Shown: positions 44,807 through 54,443, numbered from the stretch's first letter. The stretch: 64,000 nucleotides of DNA from Agrobacterium tumefaciens (GCA_025559845.1 CP048470.1:2217001-2281000); one strand, 5' to 3'. Translations and numbers: made by a program. The notes: generated from the sequence alone by a model not told the origin.

Positions 44807-45703
44807 TCATTCGTTGTATTCGCTTGGATTGTTATAGGCTTGCCTGAGAGTGCTGGTCATCGGGAGCTTCAGGTTCATTCCGTTCGGGGGGATCGGAGAG
44901 GTGAACCATTTCGTGTAGAGCTCGTTGATGGTCTTACTGGTGAATACCCTCCTCAAGCTCGTATTCACGACTGCTTTGAATGCAGGATCATCGCGTCTGA
45001 ACATCAAGCCGTAGGGTTCGGGTGCACTCAGCGTATCTTCGGAAAGGCTGTAGAGTTCAGGATTTTCGGACGTTGCGGCGAGTGCTGCAAGCAGGATGCC
45101 ATCCATGACGAACGCCGAAGCCTTGCCCGATGCAACGAGCTCGAAGGACTCCTCGTTGGTTTTCGTGGGCATCACTGAAATGTTGAGCCCCTTCTGCCGA
45201 TTGACGGCGATAAGTTGCTCAATATTGACGGTACCCGATGCCGACGTGACGGAACGGCCAGCAAGATCCGAAATCGTTTTAAGATGATCGGCGCTCCGGG
45301 ACAGGAACTGGGTCGCGGTCATAAAATTGGGGTAGGAAAAATCGACCATTTTCCTTCGCTCTGCATTGTTGGTCGTTGCAGCGCATTCAAGGTCGATTTG
45401 ACCGGTTTTGACAAGAATAAAACGTGTCGCGGGCGTTGCCTTGACATATTCGATATCAAGTTTTTTGAGCCCGAGTTCCTTTCGGACATCGTCAGCGATC
45501 GTTTGGCAAAGATCGGTTGAGAAGCCGACAATTTTTCCGTCCGGCAATTGATAGGAGAATGGCGGCTCGGCTTCGCGATAGCCGATCCTGATCTTTCCGG
45601 ATTGAGAAATTCGCTCCAGCGTGCCGGCGTCATCAGCGGCATGCGAGACGTTGTTGGGGGCCAAGGACGTCAGGAGAAAAAGGCAAGGCATGAAAAAACG
45701 CAT
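44807..45703 (-). CDS. Amino-acid ABC binding protein (GltI-like), orphan copy 2
   Basis: A 298-residue periplasmic binding protein with leader MRFFMPCLFLLTSLAPNNVS ending near HAA. It shares with copy 1 the order KIRIGYREAEPPFSY, GFSTDLCQTIADDV, QIDLECAATTNNAERRKMV, TISDLAGRSVTSASGTVNIE and KWFTSPIPPNGMNLKLPM. AAAGGAAAA precedes the ATG at 45703. It starts 48 nt after the GGDEF-EAL gene ends, so the three could share a transcript. It may act as a receptor for signalling or serve a distant transporter. Confidence 0.88.
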   Translation of the reverse strand: MRFFMPCLFLLTSLAPNNVSHAADDAGTLERISQSGKIRIGYREAEPPFSYQLPDGKIVGFSTDLCQTIADDVRKELGLKKLDIEYVKATPATRFILVKTGQIDLECAATTNNAERRKMVDFSYPNFMTATQFLSRSADHLKTISDLAGRSVTSASGTVNIEQLIAVNRQKGLNISVMPTKTNEESFELVASGKASAFVMDGILLAALAATSENPELYSLSEDTLSAPEPYGLMFRRDDPAFKAVVNTSLRRVFTSKTINELYTKWFTSPIPPNGMNLKLPMTSTLRQAYNNPSEYNE

Positions 45704-45750
45704 GTCATTTTCCTTTTGCTCAGCGCGATTGCGCTTCTTTCGGTCTAGTT

Positions 45751-48066
45751 TCAAATAGCTTGTGCTGAAATTTCATGTTCCCTCTCCGGCGACGGATCGA
45801 TGTGCCGATGCGCCAGCGAGGGTAAAGTGTCTGCAGTCCGGTTCTTTGTAATTTCGGCAAGTGGAGCAGGTTCGGCAAAATAATATCCCTGCGCCTCGTC
45901 GCATTGGAGGAGCCTGAGTGCTTCGACCTGTGCCTCGGTTTCGACCCCTTCGGCTGTTACTTCGAGGCCGATCTGTTCAGCCATATCCGTTATGGTCCGA
46001 ACGATTGCCGAGCACATTGGATTGCCAGGAAGTCCGGAAACGAACTCGCGATCGATCTTGATTTTGTCGAATGCTATGTGTGTGAGACTGCTCAAGGCCG
46101 CGTAGCCCGTTCCAAAATCATCAAGAGCGAGGCGCACGCCGCGGTCTTTCAAGCGCTTCAGGGCCCGGACGCCGCTGTCTTTTTCCAGGATAGCCGTCTC
46201 AGTTACCTCGAGTTCAAGTCGCGCTGCTGGCAGGCCCGATTTGGCGAGGGCACTGTCGACAATCTCGACTATATCGTCGTGGGACAACTGTACGGCCGAG
46301 AGGTTGACGGCGAGGCGGATATCCTGCGGCCAGGCCATGGCATCGCGGCAGGCCTGCGATATCACCCATTCACCCAATGGTTTAATGAAATTGCTTTCTT
46401 CTGCGAGAGCGATGAAGCGCTCCGGGGAAATGACGCCGAGTGTGCTATGGCGCCACCTTGCAAGCGCCTCGTAAGCCGCGATCCGGCCCGTTTTCAGGTC
46501 GATGATCGGCTGGTAATGAAGCTCGAACTCGTGGTTTTGCAGCGCCGCCTTCATGTCTATCTCGAGCGCATGTTTGTCTTGTGTCGCCATGTCCATGCCT
46601 GGCTCGTAAAAGACGAACAGACCGCATCCCATCGACTTTGCGCGATAAAGACCAAGGTCAGCGTGCTGCAGAAGCTGGCTCGAGGATGTGCCGTGAACCG
46701 GTGCGCAGGCGATGCCGATGCTCGTGTCGATGCTCACAGTTGTACTGCTGAGGCTGAAGTTCTGAGAGACGGCTTCCACCACCCGCCTTGCCAGCGCTTG
46801 GCCTTCTTTCTCTTGATCTTTATCCACAGCCTGAATGATTGCGAACTCGTCACCGCCCAGCCTGCTGACCATGTCGTTTGGGCCGAGAGCTGAGGAAATT
46901 CGTGCTGCTACCGCCACAAGCAATGCGTCCCCGGATGCATGCCCGAATGTGTCATTGACGGCTTTGAAGCGATCCAGATCAAGAAGCATCACGTTTACGC
47001 GGGTGCCTGTCGCGGCAAGTTGATCAAGGCATGCATCAAGGGTTTTCATCAGAAGGACACGATTGGGGAGGCCGGTCAGCGCGTCATGATGCGCCATGTG
47101 TTCCATCTGTTGGGCCATGTCGCGGATTTGTCTGAGATGACTGCGCTCCACTACGGCCTCGCGAAGCGTCTCGATGGCGACCGCCATATCGCCGATCTCG
47201 TCACGGCGATCCTGGAACGGCGTCACCATGTCGGTTTTCTCGCGCGCGATTTGCAGCGTCGCCTGAACGAGCACAGGTACGGGTTTTAAAACGCGACGGG
47301 CCATCACGGCGACCAGAATTCCGGTCACAAGGAGGACGGCAACCAGTGCTATCAGCGAGTTATAGAAAAGCTTGCGTTGGGCCCCGTATAGTTCTTCTGC
47401 ACCGCCAATACTAACGGCCACCGCACCGATCGGCTGCCTTGTGGCGTTATTTATGATTGGCAGGAGGCCAATGTAGTGATCGGCATCGCCTATGGTTGCG
47501 AAATCGGCCACAAACTCGCCGCGCGCTGCGCTGTCCGCAAGTATCGGGCGCGTAATCAGTTTGCGTTCATCTTCCTGATTGTCGTCGTCGTAGGCCGCAG
47601 CAATTTGTTTGAAACTGGCATCTTTGGCATCGAAGCGGAAAAGCCATGACGGCTTCTTTGTCTGGGCGCTGATAAGGGCCAGCACATCGCTCGGATCAAA
47701 CCCGGTGACGAGGATGGATTCGTCATCGCCGATTGGCTGGGACGTCAAAATGCCGTTGACCTGCCCGTCCGGATCGGCGTTGACGCTTACGTAAGTGTAG
47801 ACGCTGCGTAGCGTTGCACTGGCAATTTGGGAGTTCAGACGCGCTTGACTTAGCCATTGTTCACCTGCTGCAGCAACAAACATGTACCAGCCAACCAGTG
47901 CGCCGACACTGTATGAGAAGATGACACCAGCCAGGAAAATAAACGTAATCTTGTTGACGAGGGAGCGGCGACCGGGCATGCGGGACCGCTTCGGCGTTTT
48001 CGCCGAGTCCGGGTTTAGCCCGTGCTGTTTCTGTCTATCCCTATGCCGATAGGCAGGCTCGTCCAT
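45751..48066 (-). CDS. Membrane GGDEF-EAL cyclic-di-GMP protein
   Basis: A 771-residue sensor. Helix 1 (about 38-64), a periplasmic domain of about 170 residues, helix 2 (about 238-257), a HAMP-like linker (RRVLKPVPVLVQATLQIARE to about 310), GGDEF domain with intact GGDEF (404-408), EAL domain with EAL at 533-535 and DDFGTGYAAL (649 onward). The inhibitory-site arginine before GGDEF is not conserved (GPND instead of RxxD). Both synthase and phosphodiesterase motifs look functional; net activity cannot be read. Downstream binding-protein genes hint at a periplasmic ligand input. Confidence 0.9.
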   Translation of the reverse strand: MDEPAYRHRDRQKQHGLNPDSAKTPKRSRMPGRRSLVNKITFIFLAGVIFSYSVGALVGWYMFVAAAGEQWLSQARLNSQIASATLRSVYTYVSVNADPDGQVNGILTSQPIGDDESILVTGFDPSDVLALISAQTKKPSWLFRFDAKDASFKQIAAAYDDDNQEDERKLITRPILADSAARGEFVADFATIGDADHYIGLLPIINNATRQPIGAVAVSIGGAEELYGAQRKLFYNSLIALVAVLLVTGILVAVMARRVLKPVPVLVQATLQIAREKTDMVTPFQDRRDEIGDMAVAIETLREAVVERSHLRQIRDMAQQMEHMAHHDALTGLPNRVLLMKTLDACLDQLAATGTRVNVMLLDLDRFKAVNDTFGHASGDALLVAVAARISSALGPNDMVSRLGGDEFAIIQAVDKDQEKEGQALARRVVEAVSQNFSLSSTTVSIDTSIGIACAPVHGTSSSQLLQHADLGLYRAKSMGCGLFVFYEPGMDMATQDKHALEIDMKAALQNHEFELHYQPIIDLKTGRIAAYEALARWRHSTLGVISPERFIALAEESNFIKPLGEWVISQACRDAMAWPQDIRLAVNLSAVQLSHDDIVEIVDSALAKSGLPAARLELEVTETAILEKDSGVRALKRLKDRGVRLALDDFGTGYAALSSLTHIAFDKIKIDREFVSGLPGNPMCSAIVRTITDMAEQIGLEVTAEGVETEAQVEALRLLQCDEAQGYYFAEPAPLAEITKNRTADTLPSLAHRHIDPSPEREHEISAQAI

Positions 48067-48358
48067 TCGCGATATTCCCCCGTCGCGTGGCCTGATTGCG
48101 TGTCATGGAAATTCATAAAATATGTATTGGAATGCTGCCTGCTAATTAATTCAACAAAGTTTAGATGTGATTAAGAATTAGCCCATCTTTTTACGATCAG
48201 TGCTTGCGAATTGGAAATAATTCAGCGGCGGCGCGCATAACATGGCGAGCGTTGTCGCGGGAGCGTCCATTTTCGTTCCGTTGGGCAAGATCGCAGGCTT
48301 GCCAAGCAGATCAGAACCGGCAAGGTGCTCCGGCATGTCGTTTACCGAGGAATTCAAA

Positions 48359-49720
48359 ATGAGCCATACCGGCAAAAACGTCTCGCAGCTTTCCGCTTTG
48401 ATCCAGTCTGGTGCGCTCGATCCGCGGGAACTCGCCGAGCAAACACTGGACGCGATCCGCTCGTTTGACGACCAATCGATTTTTATCGACCTGACCGAAA
48501 AACGAGCTAAGCAGGAAGCAGAGGCTGCTTCGCGCCGCATCCGCGAGGGTCGAAGCATGGGGTTGCTCGACGGCATCCCGGTCGCGTGGAAAGACCTTTT
48601 TGACCTTGAGGGAAGAACAACGACGGCCGGGTCGACGGTGCTCGCACAAAACGTAGCTGCAGAGCGCGACGCAGATGTGGTCACGGCGCTGCAGCAGGCA
48701 GGTATGGTCTGCGTCGGACGAACCAATATGAGTGAATTTGCGTTCTCCGGACTAGGAATTAACCCGCACTACGGGACACCGCGCAATCCAGCGTCGAAGG
48801 ATGGTCATCGATTGCCTGGTGGATCTTCCTCGGGAGCAGGCGCTGCCGTCGGTGCCGGACTTGTTCCCGTGGCGATTGGTACGGATACGGGCGGCTCTGT
48901 TCGCATCCCGGCAGCATTCAATGGTGTGGTCGGCTACAAAGCAAGCCGCGGTCGTTACTCCATGCGGGGTGTCTTTCCGCTGGCGAAAAGCCTCGATTCG
49001 CTCGGGCCGCTGACCCATACGGTCAGGGATGCCATCTGGGTCGACGCTGCCATGTGCGGAAAAGCCGCTCCTGATGTGGTCAGTCCGGCGTCACTCAATG
49101 ATTTATCTGTTGTCGTGCCCGAGACGGTCTTTTTCGATGGTATAGAAGATGGTGTCGCGAATGCCTTTGAAGGCGCACTCGACCGTCTAGCCGGAAAAGG
49201 CGTCAGGGTCCGGCGGCAATCGTTTCCTTCTTTTTCGGCACTCTTCGATCTCATCAAGGAAAAGGGCGCGCTCGTAACCGCCGAGGCATTTGCATTGCAC
49301 AAGGCTAGACTGGAAGGCGCTGAAGCCGAAGGAATGGATCCGCGTGTGGTTGCCAGAACACGGCTTGGAGCGAATATCTCCATGCCGGATTACATTGCGA
49401 TCAACGATGCCCGTGAGCAGATGATTGCCGAGTTTTCAAAGCTGGTGGGCGAGGATGAATTGCTTGTTTCGCCGACACTTCCGCATGTCGCCCCGAAAAT
49501 AGAACCGCTTTTGGCCGATGACGACGCGTTTTTCGCCATGAACGGAAAGACTCTACGCAATACCCAAATCGGAAATTTCTTTGACTGGTGCGGAGTTTCG
49601 ATCCCATGCGGAAGGGGGGGCGCGGATATGCCGGTAGGGCTGATGCTCTCGGCGCTTTTGGGTAAGGATGAGCATCTTCTAGCTATCGCGCTTGCTGCAG
49701 AAGAAACAATTCGCGGATGA
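48359..49720 (+). CDS. Amidase-signature-family amidase
   Basis: A 453-residue Ser-Ser-Lys amidase. The catalytic Lys78 is in IPVAWKDLFD, the cis-Ser is Ser156 in RLPGGSSSGA and the nucleophile is Ser180 in GTDTGGSVRIPAAF. It resembles stand-alone GatA-like amidases rather than the tRNA amidotransferase, since no gatB or gatC is near. Substrate unknown. The ATG at 48359 follows GAGGAA; the reading frame is open back to 48242, but that part looks non-coding. About 290 bp without a gene lie upstream. Confidence 0.87.
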   Translation: MSHTGKNVSQLSALIQSGALDPRELAEQTLDAIRSFDDQSIFIDLTEKRAKQEAEAASRRIREGRSMGLLDGIPVAWKDLFDLEGRTTTAGSTVLAQNVAAERDADVVTALQQAGMVCVGRTNMSEFAFSGLGINPHYGTPRNPASKDGHRLPGGSSSGAGAAVGAGLVPVAIGTDTGGSVRIPAAFNGVVGYKASRGRYSMRGVFPLAKSLDSLGPLTHTVRDAIWVDAAMCGKAAPDVVSPASLNDLSVVVPETVFFDGIEDGVANAFEGALDRLAGKGVRVRRQSFPSFSALFDLIKEKGALVTAEAFALHKARLEGAEAEGMDPRVVARTRLGANISMPDYIAINDAREQMIAEFSKLVGEDELLVSPTLPHVAPKIEPLLADDDAFFAMNGKTLRNTQIGNFFDWCGVSIPCGRGGADMPVGLMLSALLGKDEHLLAIALAAEETIRG

Positions 49721-49728
49721 CGTCGATG

Positions 49729-49754
49729 GTCATGCCGGGATTAACCGGCATGAC
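49729..49754. terminator. Terminator between amidase and ThuA-like gene
   Basis: Perfect 10-bp stem GTCATGCCGG / CCGGCATGAC with a 6-nt loop in the 56-bp gap between convergent genes; CGTTTCACTTT follows. Confidence 0.7.
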
Positions 49755-49776
49755 GCGTTTCACTTTAATGGGGCAC

Positions 49777-50418
49777 TTATCGTGCTGCCCAGTTTGCGCC
49801 CCGCCGAAACATGGTCTTCATCTCGGGGACGCCAAACTCCTTGGCTTGATGACCAAGTGCTGAGTAGAAAACTCGGCCCTTGCCGTATTTGCGTTTCCAG
49901 ACAACAGGCATAACCACGCCGTCAATCCACCAGGCATGGTCTCCTGTAAATGTGGTTGTCGCAAGAACCTCGTTGGAGGGATCTACGTGCATGTAATACT
50001 GCTCTGATGTGTAGGGGAAATCGGAGATCCCCTCCATCAAAGGATCATCGGGGCGGGTAATGTTGATCTTGTAGTCGATGATGTTGCCGGGGTGTGCCAC
50101 CCACTGTCCGCCGATCATAAACTGGTATTCGACGCACTCGCGGAAGCTGTCGCCCGCGCCGCCATGGAAACCGGCGATGCCTACACCGTTTTCGACCGCT
50201 GCCGTCAGGTTCTTGATCTCTTCCTTTTCGATCTTGGACATCGTGACAATGGGCACTACGAGGCTGAGATCATGGACCGACGGATCGGCAAATGCCTCCG
50301 TGCTGTGCTCCACATAGACCTTGAAACCGTCTTCCTCCAGAATATCCTTGACGATCGCAGCGCATTCTTGCGGCTCATGCCCGCTCCAGCCGCCCCATAC
50401 AATCAGTGCTTCACGCAT
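49777..50418 (-). CDS. ThuA-like protein (trehalose-utilisation family)
   Basis: A 213-residue class-I-amidotransferase-like protein of the ThuA family: MREALIVWGGWSGHEPQECA, GVGIAGFHGGAGDSFRECVE, INITRPDDPLMEGISDFPYT, TTFTGDHAWWIDGVVMPVVW and VFYSALGHQAKEFG. Family members act on 3-keto-glycosides or related oxidised sugars in disaccharide breakdown by rhizobia; the exact reaction here is unknown. It is the second gene after the Gfo/Idh/MocA oxidoreductase, 17 nt apart. GGAGGAATTAA precedes the ATG. Confidence 0.85.
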   Translation of the reverse strand: MREALIVWGGWSGHEPQECAAIVKDILEEDGFKVYVEHSTEAFADPSVHDLSLVVPIVTMSKIEKEEIKNLTAAVENGVGIAGFHGGAGDSFRECVEYQFMIGGQWVAHPGNIIDYKINITRPDDPLMEGISDFPYTSEQYYMHVDPSNEVLATTTFTGDHAWWIDGVVMPVVWKRKYGKGRVFYSALGHQAKEFGVPEMKTMFRRGANWAAR

Positions 50419-50435
50419 TTAATTCCTCCTCAGGA

Positions 50436-51536
50436 TTATTTACCGAGCTGGCCGTCGACCAGCGAGATGTCGAGTGGGGCAGGTCGCTCCACACCGGTGG
50501 TGATGGATACGGTATTGCCGGTATCAGACGCGGTCTGGAAAGCCTCCATGACTTCCAGGACATGAAGCGCAAGATCGCCATTGGCACGATGTTGACGGCC
50601 GTCGCGGATGGCGTAGGCCATATCTGCCACACCGATAGAGCGGTAATTTCCGTCTGCATAGGGCGAGGAGAGATCCTGTGTTTCGAACGCGCCACCTTTT
50701 TTCAGCAATTGCACCTCGCCACCGAAATGGTTCGGATCGGGTACAATTAGGGTCCCCTCCGTACCGTAGATTTCGAGTGGTACGTGTTTGTGACCGGCGA
50801 CATCAAAGCTCATGCCGACCTGAACGACTGCCCCGCTTTCAAATGCCAGTACGCCCGCAACATGCGTTGCCACGTGGACAGGGATCTTTTCGCCGTTCTT
50901 GGGCTGGCTGGTGATAAGGCGCTCGCTTCTTGGTGTCGTAGCAAACCCTGCAACCTTCGCTACTGGGCCGAGGAGATTGACCAAATCGGTGATGTAATAA
51001 GGGCCCATGTCAAGCATTGGACCGCCGCCGACCTCGTAATAAAAGCCGGGGTTTGGGTGCCAGCGCTCGTGTCCCGGGCACATGAAGTTGGCCGTCCCGC
51101 CAACCGGTATGCCAAGCACACCCTCGTCGATGAGCCGGCGTGCGGTCTGGTGTCCGCCGCCGAGAAACGTGTCGGGTGCTGAACCGATACGCAGCTTCTT
51201 TGCTTTTGCTTCCTCTGCCAGGCGCTTGCCTTCGGCGAAATTGATCCCGAGAGGTTTTTCAGAATAGGTGTGCTTGCCTGCATCGAGCGCGCGCAATCCA
51301 ACCTCGACATGCGCTTTCGGGATTGTGAGGTTGACGATAATCTCTATTTCGGGATCGGCAAAAAGCTCATCGATTGAGCGCGCCTTAAGACCAAATTCCT
51401 CTGCGCGTGCCTTGGCCGCGTCCGCATTCATGTCAGCAAGACCGCGAATGTCCAAAATGGGAAACGACGCCATAGCCTTCAGATAGGCACTTGAGATGTT
51501 GCCACAGCCGATGATGCCGATACCTACACGTTTCAT
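50436..51536 (-). CDS. Gfo/Idh/MocA-family sugar oxidoreductase
   Basis: A 366-residue NAD(P)-dependent dehydrogenase. Rossmann motif GIGIIGCGNISSAY at the N-terminus, then the signature EKPLGINFAEGKRLAEEA with Lys, and the substrate-side segment GGGPMLDMGPYYITDLVNLL. It probably oxidises a sugar or glycoside hydroxyl, often C3. GGGAGGAAATCAC precedes the ATG at 51536. Operon with the ThuA-like gene, downstream of the ROK regulator. Confidence 0.88.
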   Translation of the reverse strand: MKRVGIGIIGCGNISSAYLKAMASFPILDIRGLADMNADAAKARAEEFGLKARSIDELFADPEIEIIVNLTIPKAHVEVGLRALDAGKHTYSEKPLGINFAEGKRLAEEAKAKKLRIGSAPDTFLGGGHQTARRLIDEGVLGIPVGGTANFMCPGHERWHPNPGFYYEVGGGPMLDMGPYYITDLVNLLGPVAKVAGFATTPRSERLITSQPKNGEKIPVHVATHVAGVLAFESGAVVQVGMSFDVAGHKHVPLEIYGTEGTLIVPDPNHFGGEVQLLKKGGAFETQDLSSPYADGNYRSIGVADMAYAIRDGRQHRANGDLALHVLEVMEAFQTASDTGNTVSITTGVERPAPLDISLVDGQLGK

Positions 51537-51572
51537 GTGATTTCCTCCCGTAAATCAGAATTGGGGGCGCTG

Positions 51573-52772
51573 CTAAAGAGCCGGCCCTGTTGTATTCCAC
51601 GGCGATTCGTAAAGCTCATAGAGTGCGACAGCCGCCGCCCCCTGTGCCCACAATTCGTCGCTTGAAAGATCGAAGACAAGTTCCGCAACGCCAGCCAGAG
51701 ACGGCGGGACCGCCGCAGTGTAGCTGTCGCGAATGGCGGCAATGAAGGGCTCTCCCAGTTCAAGGCTAGACCCGGTTATGATGACGCGTGGCGGGGCAAA
51801 GAGCGTAACGATATTGGCGAGCGTCAACCCTATGGCTTCGCCCGCGCGTTGCGCTGCCGAGATCAACCCGTCATCTTCCGCTTCGATCAATGCGTGAGCG
51901 TGTTGCATGCCGCGTCCGATGCGGATTGCTTCAGCAAAGCGACTGTCGACGGGACGTGAGCCGAGAATCGCAGTCTCGCCTGCCTGGCTCGCAAGGCGCA
52001 CAGTGCCTTCACTGGCGAGATGAATAACGAGATCTCCGAGATTGTGGCTTAAACCGCCTGCGCCCCGAAAAAGCTGGTTCTGGTGCAGCACGCCTAGTCC
52101 GAGTGTTTGCTCAAGCGAAATCAGGACCATGTCTTCAAGTTCGCGCGCGTGCCCGAACCAATGATGGGCAAGCGTTATCGCGTGGGCATCGCTTTCAATG
52201 ATCGTGGCGGTCGTCAGTCTGGCCGTCATCGCTTCGGCGAAATCGACGTTGACCTCCCGCAGGATCGGGCTGCTGCGGATCCTGCCTGTCCGGTGTTCGA
52301 TGACGCCGGGCAATCCAAGGCAAACCATATCTACGTCTTCCAGCGACAGGCCAGCATCAAGTACACAGCGCCTTACCCCATCCTCTACAAGATCTGCAAT
52401 GACGCCAATCGGTTGGCGATCGACGCGGATTGGCAGGGAAAGGGTGGAAAGGACGTTTCCGCAAAAATCGGTTACGACAAAGACCATCCGGTTAGCCGCG
52501 ATCTTAGCACCAACGACCCTGGCTGCATCCGGATTGAGTTCAAGCATGACGCGTGGTCGTCCCCGTGCACTTTCAGCGCGAATGTCACCGACGTGGCGCG
52601 TCAGAATGAGACCGTCGTCGAGCAAAGATGCCGTGATGGCTGAAACGGTTGTCGTGGAAAGTTGAGTTCGTTCGCTGATCTCCACCCTTGAGATCGGGCC
52701 GTGGCGACGGATGGTATCCAGTACGCTTAACCTGTTGATCGCGCGCATCAGTTCTGGGTCTGCGGTCTTCAT
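51573..52772 (-). CDS. ROK-family transcriptional repressor
   Basis: A 399-residue NagC/Mlc-type protein. N-terminal helix-turn-helix (GPISRVEISERTQLSTTTVSAITASLLDDGLI) and a sugar-kinase-like domain with CLGLPGVIEHRTGRI, EQTLGLGVLHQNQLFRGAGG and HNLGDLV. The usual metal-binding Cys cluster after the GHxxxxxxG region is not evident. It probably senses the sugar imported by the divergent ABC operon. ATG at 52772 after AGGACCCC; the upstream extension to 52883 crosses the promoter region. Confidence 0.87.
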   Translation of the reverse strand: MKTADPELMRAINRLSVLDTIRRHGPISRVEISERTQLSTTTVSAITASLLDDGLILTRHVGDIRAESARGRPRVMLELNPDAARVVGAKIAANRMVFVVTDFCGNVLSTLSLPIRVDRQPIGVIADLVEDGVRRCVLDAGLSLEDVDMVCLGLPGVIEHRTGRIRSSPILREVNVDFAEAMTARLTTATIIESDAHAITLAHHWFGHARELEDMVLISLEQTLGLGVLHQNQLFRGAGGLSHNLGDLVIHLASEGTVRLASQAGETAILGSRPVDSRFAEAIRIGRGMQHAHALIEAEDDGLISAAQRAGEAIGLTLANIVTLFAPPRVIITGSSLELGEPFIAAIRDSYTAAVPPSLAGVAELVFDLSSDELWAQGAAAVALYELYESPWNTTGPAL

Positions 52773-52820
52773 GGGGTCCTGCTGCGCTGTTTGTGGGTCT
52801 CGAAGGTAAATTACATCGGG

Positions 52821-52831
52821 ATGCGGATTAA
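52821..52831 (+). promoter_or_regulatory. Inverted 11-bp element, copy 1 (ROK promoter side)
   Basis: ATGCGGATTAA, exact inverted partner of the site at 52917-52927, 49 nt upstream of the ROK gene start. On the minus strand it reads into TTATTTAATCCGCAT, recalling the TTATTT half of NagC/Mlc sites. Confidence 0.5.
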
Positions 52832-52916
52832 ATAACGTCGCCTGGAGGGGGTGTGTCAAGCTGTTTGGGTAAAAAATTGGCAAGGCGCCTTGACAATGTG
52901 CGGCATGTCGGCTGAA

Positions 52917-52927
52917 TTAATCCGCAT
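52917..52927 (-). promoter_or_regulatory. Inverted 11-bp element, copy 2 (ABC operon side)
   Basis: TTAATCCGCAT on the plus strand, the exact complement of the site at 52821-52831, 43 nt before the binding-protein start. The pair flanks the divergent promoter region and could be bridged by the ROK repressor. Confidence 0.5.
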
Positions 52928-52970
52928 TGGGGAATAAATGGTGAGGAAGTCCCCAGGGAGGATCACAGAC

Positions 52971-54272
52971 ATGACTTATTGGCACGCAGGCGCTAGCCTG
53001 GGCGGCAGGATGATGTCCTTTGCCGCGACAACAAGTATTACCCTTATGCTGGGTACGGCGAATGTTTCAGCGGCAACTGTCGTGAAATGGATGCATGTGG
53101 AGCTTGACCCGAAGGCTGTGGCAGTTTGGGAGGAGATCGCCAAGGACTACGAGGCGAAACATCCTGATGTCGACGTCCAGCTTCAGTTCCTGGAAAACGA
53201 GGCATTCAAGGCAAAGCTTCCCACACTCCTGCAATCAAACGATGTCCCGGATTTCTTTTACAGCTGGGGCGGCGGTGTCCTCCAGGAGCAGTCTCAGACG
53301 GGCGCACTGAAGGATCTGACTGAAGTTTTCGACGCCGATGGCGGCAAGCTTCGCCAATCGTACAATGGTTCAGCCATCGATGGCCTTTCGTTCGACGGTA
53401 AAGTATGGGCCGTCCCCTACAAGGTGAGCCTGGTGAGTTTCTTCTACAACAAGGAACTTTTTGCCAAAGCGGGTGTGAAAGCAGACGACATCAAGACCTG
53501 GGATGATCTCGGTAGTGTCGTCAAGAAAATCAAGGACGCAGGTATCGTTCCGATCGCAGGTGGCGGCGGTGAAAAATGGCCAATCCATTTTTACTGGAGC
53601 TATCTCGTCATGCGCAATGGCGGCCAGACAGTGTTTGAGGCGGCGCGCAAGGGGGAGGGTGAAGGGTTTAAGGACCCCGCAATCATCAAGGCAGGCGAGC
53701 AACTGGCGGAGTTCGGCAAGCTCGAGCCCTTCCAGCCAGGGTATCTTGGATCTACCTGGCCCCAGGCGCTCGGTGTCTTTGGCGACGGCAAGGCCGCGAT
53801 GATCCTTGGTTTCGACAACACTGAAGCCAACCAGCGCAAGAATGCCGGCGATGGCAAAGGCCTTGCTGCTGACAATATCGGTCGCTTCGCATTTCCTGTG
53901 GTTGAAGGCGGTGCTGGAAAGGCCACGGATACGCTTGGTGGCCTCAATGGATGGGCGGTGACAAAAAATGCGTCGAAGGAGGCCATCGACTTCGCCACGT
54001 TCCTGACCAGTAAGGAAAGTGAAGAGAAGATGGCGGCTGCGGGTATGTTGCTGCCGGTCGCGACTGGTGCAGATGGTGCCGTCAAAAACCCACTTCTGGC
54101 CGATTCCGCGAAACAGCTCGCCGGGTCCACATGGCACCAGAACTTCTTCGACCAAACGCTTGGTGCTGCTGTCGGACGTGTCGTCAACGATGTGTCGGTC
54201 GAAATCGTCTCAGGGCAAATGACATCGGAAGAAGGTGCGCAGCAGATCCAGGACGCTTTCGAGCTCCGTTGA
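52971..54272 (+). CDS. Sugar ABC transporter binding protein
   Basis: A 433-residue CUT1-type periplasmic binding protein. The leader runs to ANVSA (about residue 34) before ATVVKWMHVE. Family features: IAKDYEAKHPDVDVQLQFLE, VPYKVSLVSFFYNKELFAKA, DDLGSVVKKIKDAGIVPIAG, GLNGWAVTKNASKEAIDFAT. The ATG at 52971 follows GGGAGGATC; an upstream ATG at 52938 is less likely. First gene of the ABC/isomerase/dehydrogenase operon, divergent from the ROK gene. Confidence 0.9.
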   Translation: MTYWHAGASLGGRMMSFAATTSITLMLGTANVSAATVVKWMHVELDPKAVAVWEEIAKDYEAKHPDVDVQLQFLENEAFKAKLPTLLQSNDVPDFFYSWGGGVLQEQSQTGALKDLTEVFDADGGKLRQSYNGSAIDGLSFDGKVWAVPYKVSLVSFFYNKELFAKAGVKADDIKTWDDLGSVVKKIKDAGIVPIAGGGGEKWPIHFYWSYLVMRNGGQTVFEAARKGEGEGFKDPAIIKAGEQLAEFGKLEPFQPGYLGSTWPQALGVFGDGKAAMILGFDNTEANQRKNAGDGKGLAADNIGRFAFPVVEGGAGKATDTLGGLNGWAVTKNASKEAIDFATFLTSKESEEKMAAAGMLLPVATGADGAVKNPLLADSAKQLAGSTWHQNFFDQTLGAAVGRVVNDVSVEIVSGQMTSEEGAQQIQDAFELR

Positions 54273-54283
54273 CATCTGCCAAC

Positions 54284-54311
54284 GGGATGTCGCGTGCCGT
54301 CGCGGCATCCC
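54284..54311 (+). other. Hairpin between binding-protein and permease genes
   Basis: GGGATGTCGCG / CGCGGCATCCC, an 11-bp stem with one G-U pair and a 6-nt loop, 11 nt after the binding-protein stop. No T run follows. Confidence 0.6.
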
Positions 54312-54443
54312 TCGATTTGAGAGCGTTGGTCCAGCAGGGCGTTAGGCAAAGCTCTCACCTGATTTTGGGGCGGATGGCCGAGCTTTGTTGGGTCGACTCC
54401 TCCACGGGAAATTCTCTATCTGCACTCAAGAAAGCGGATAACG

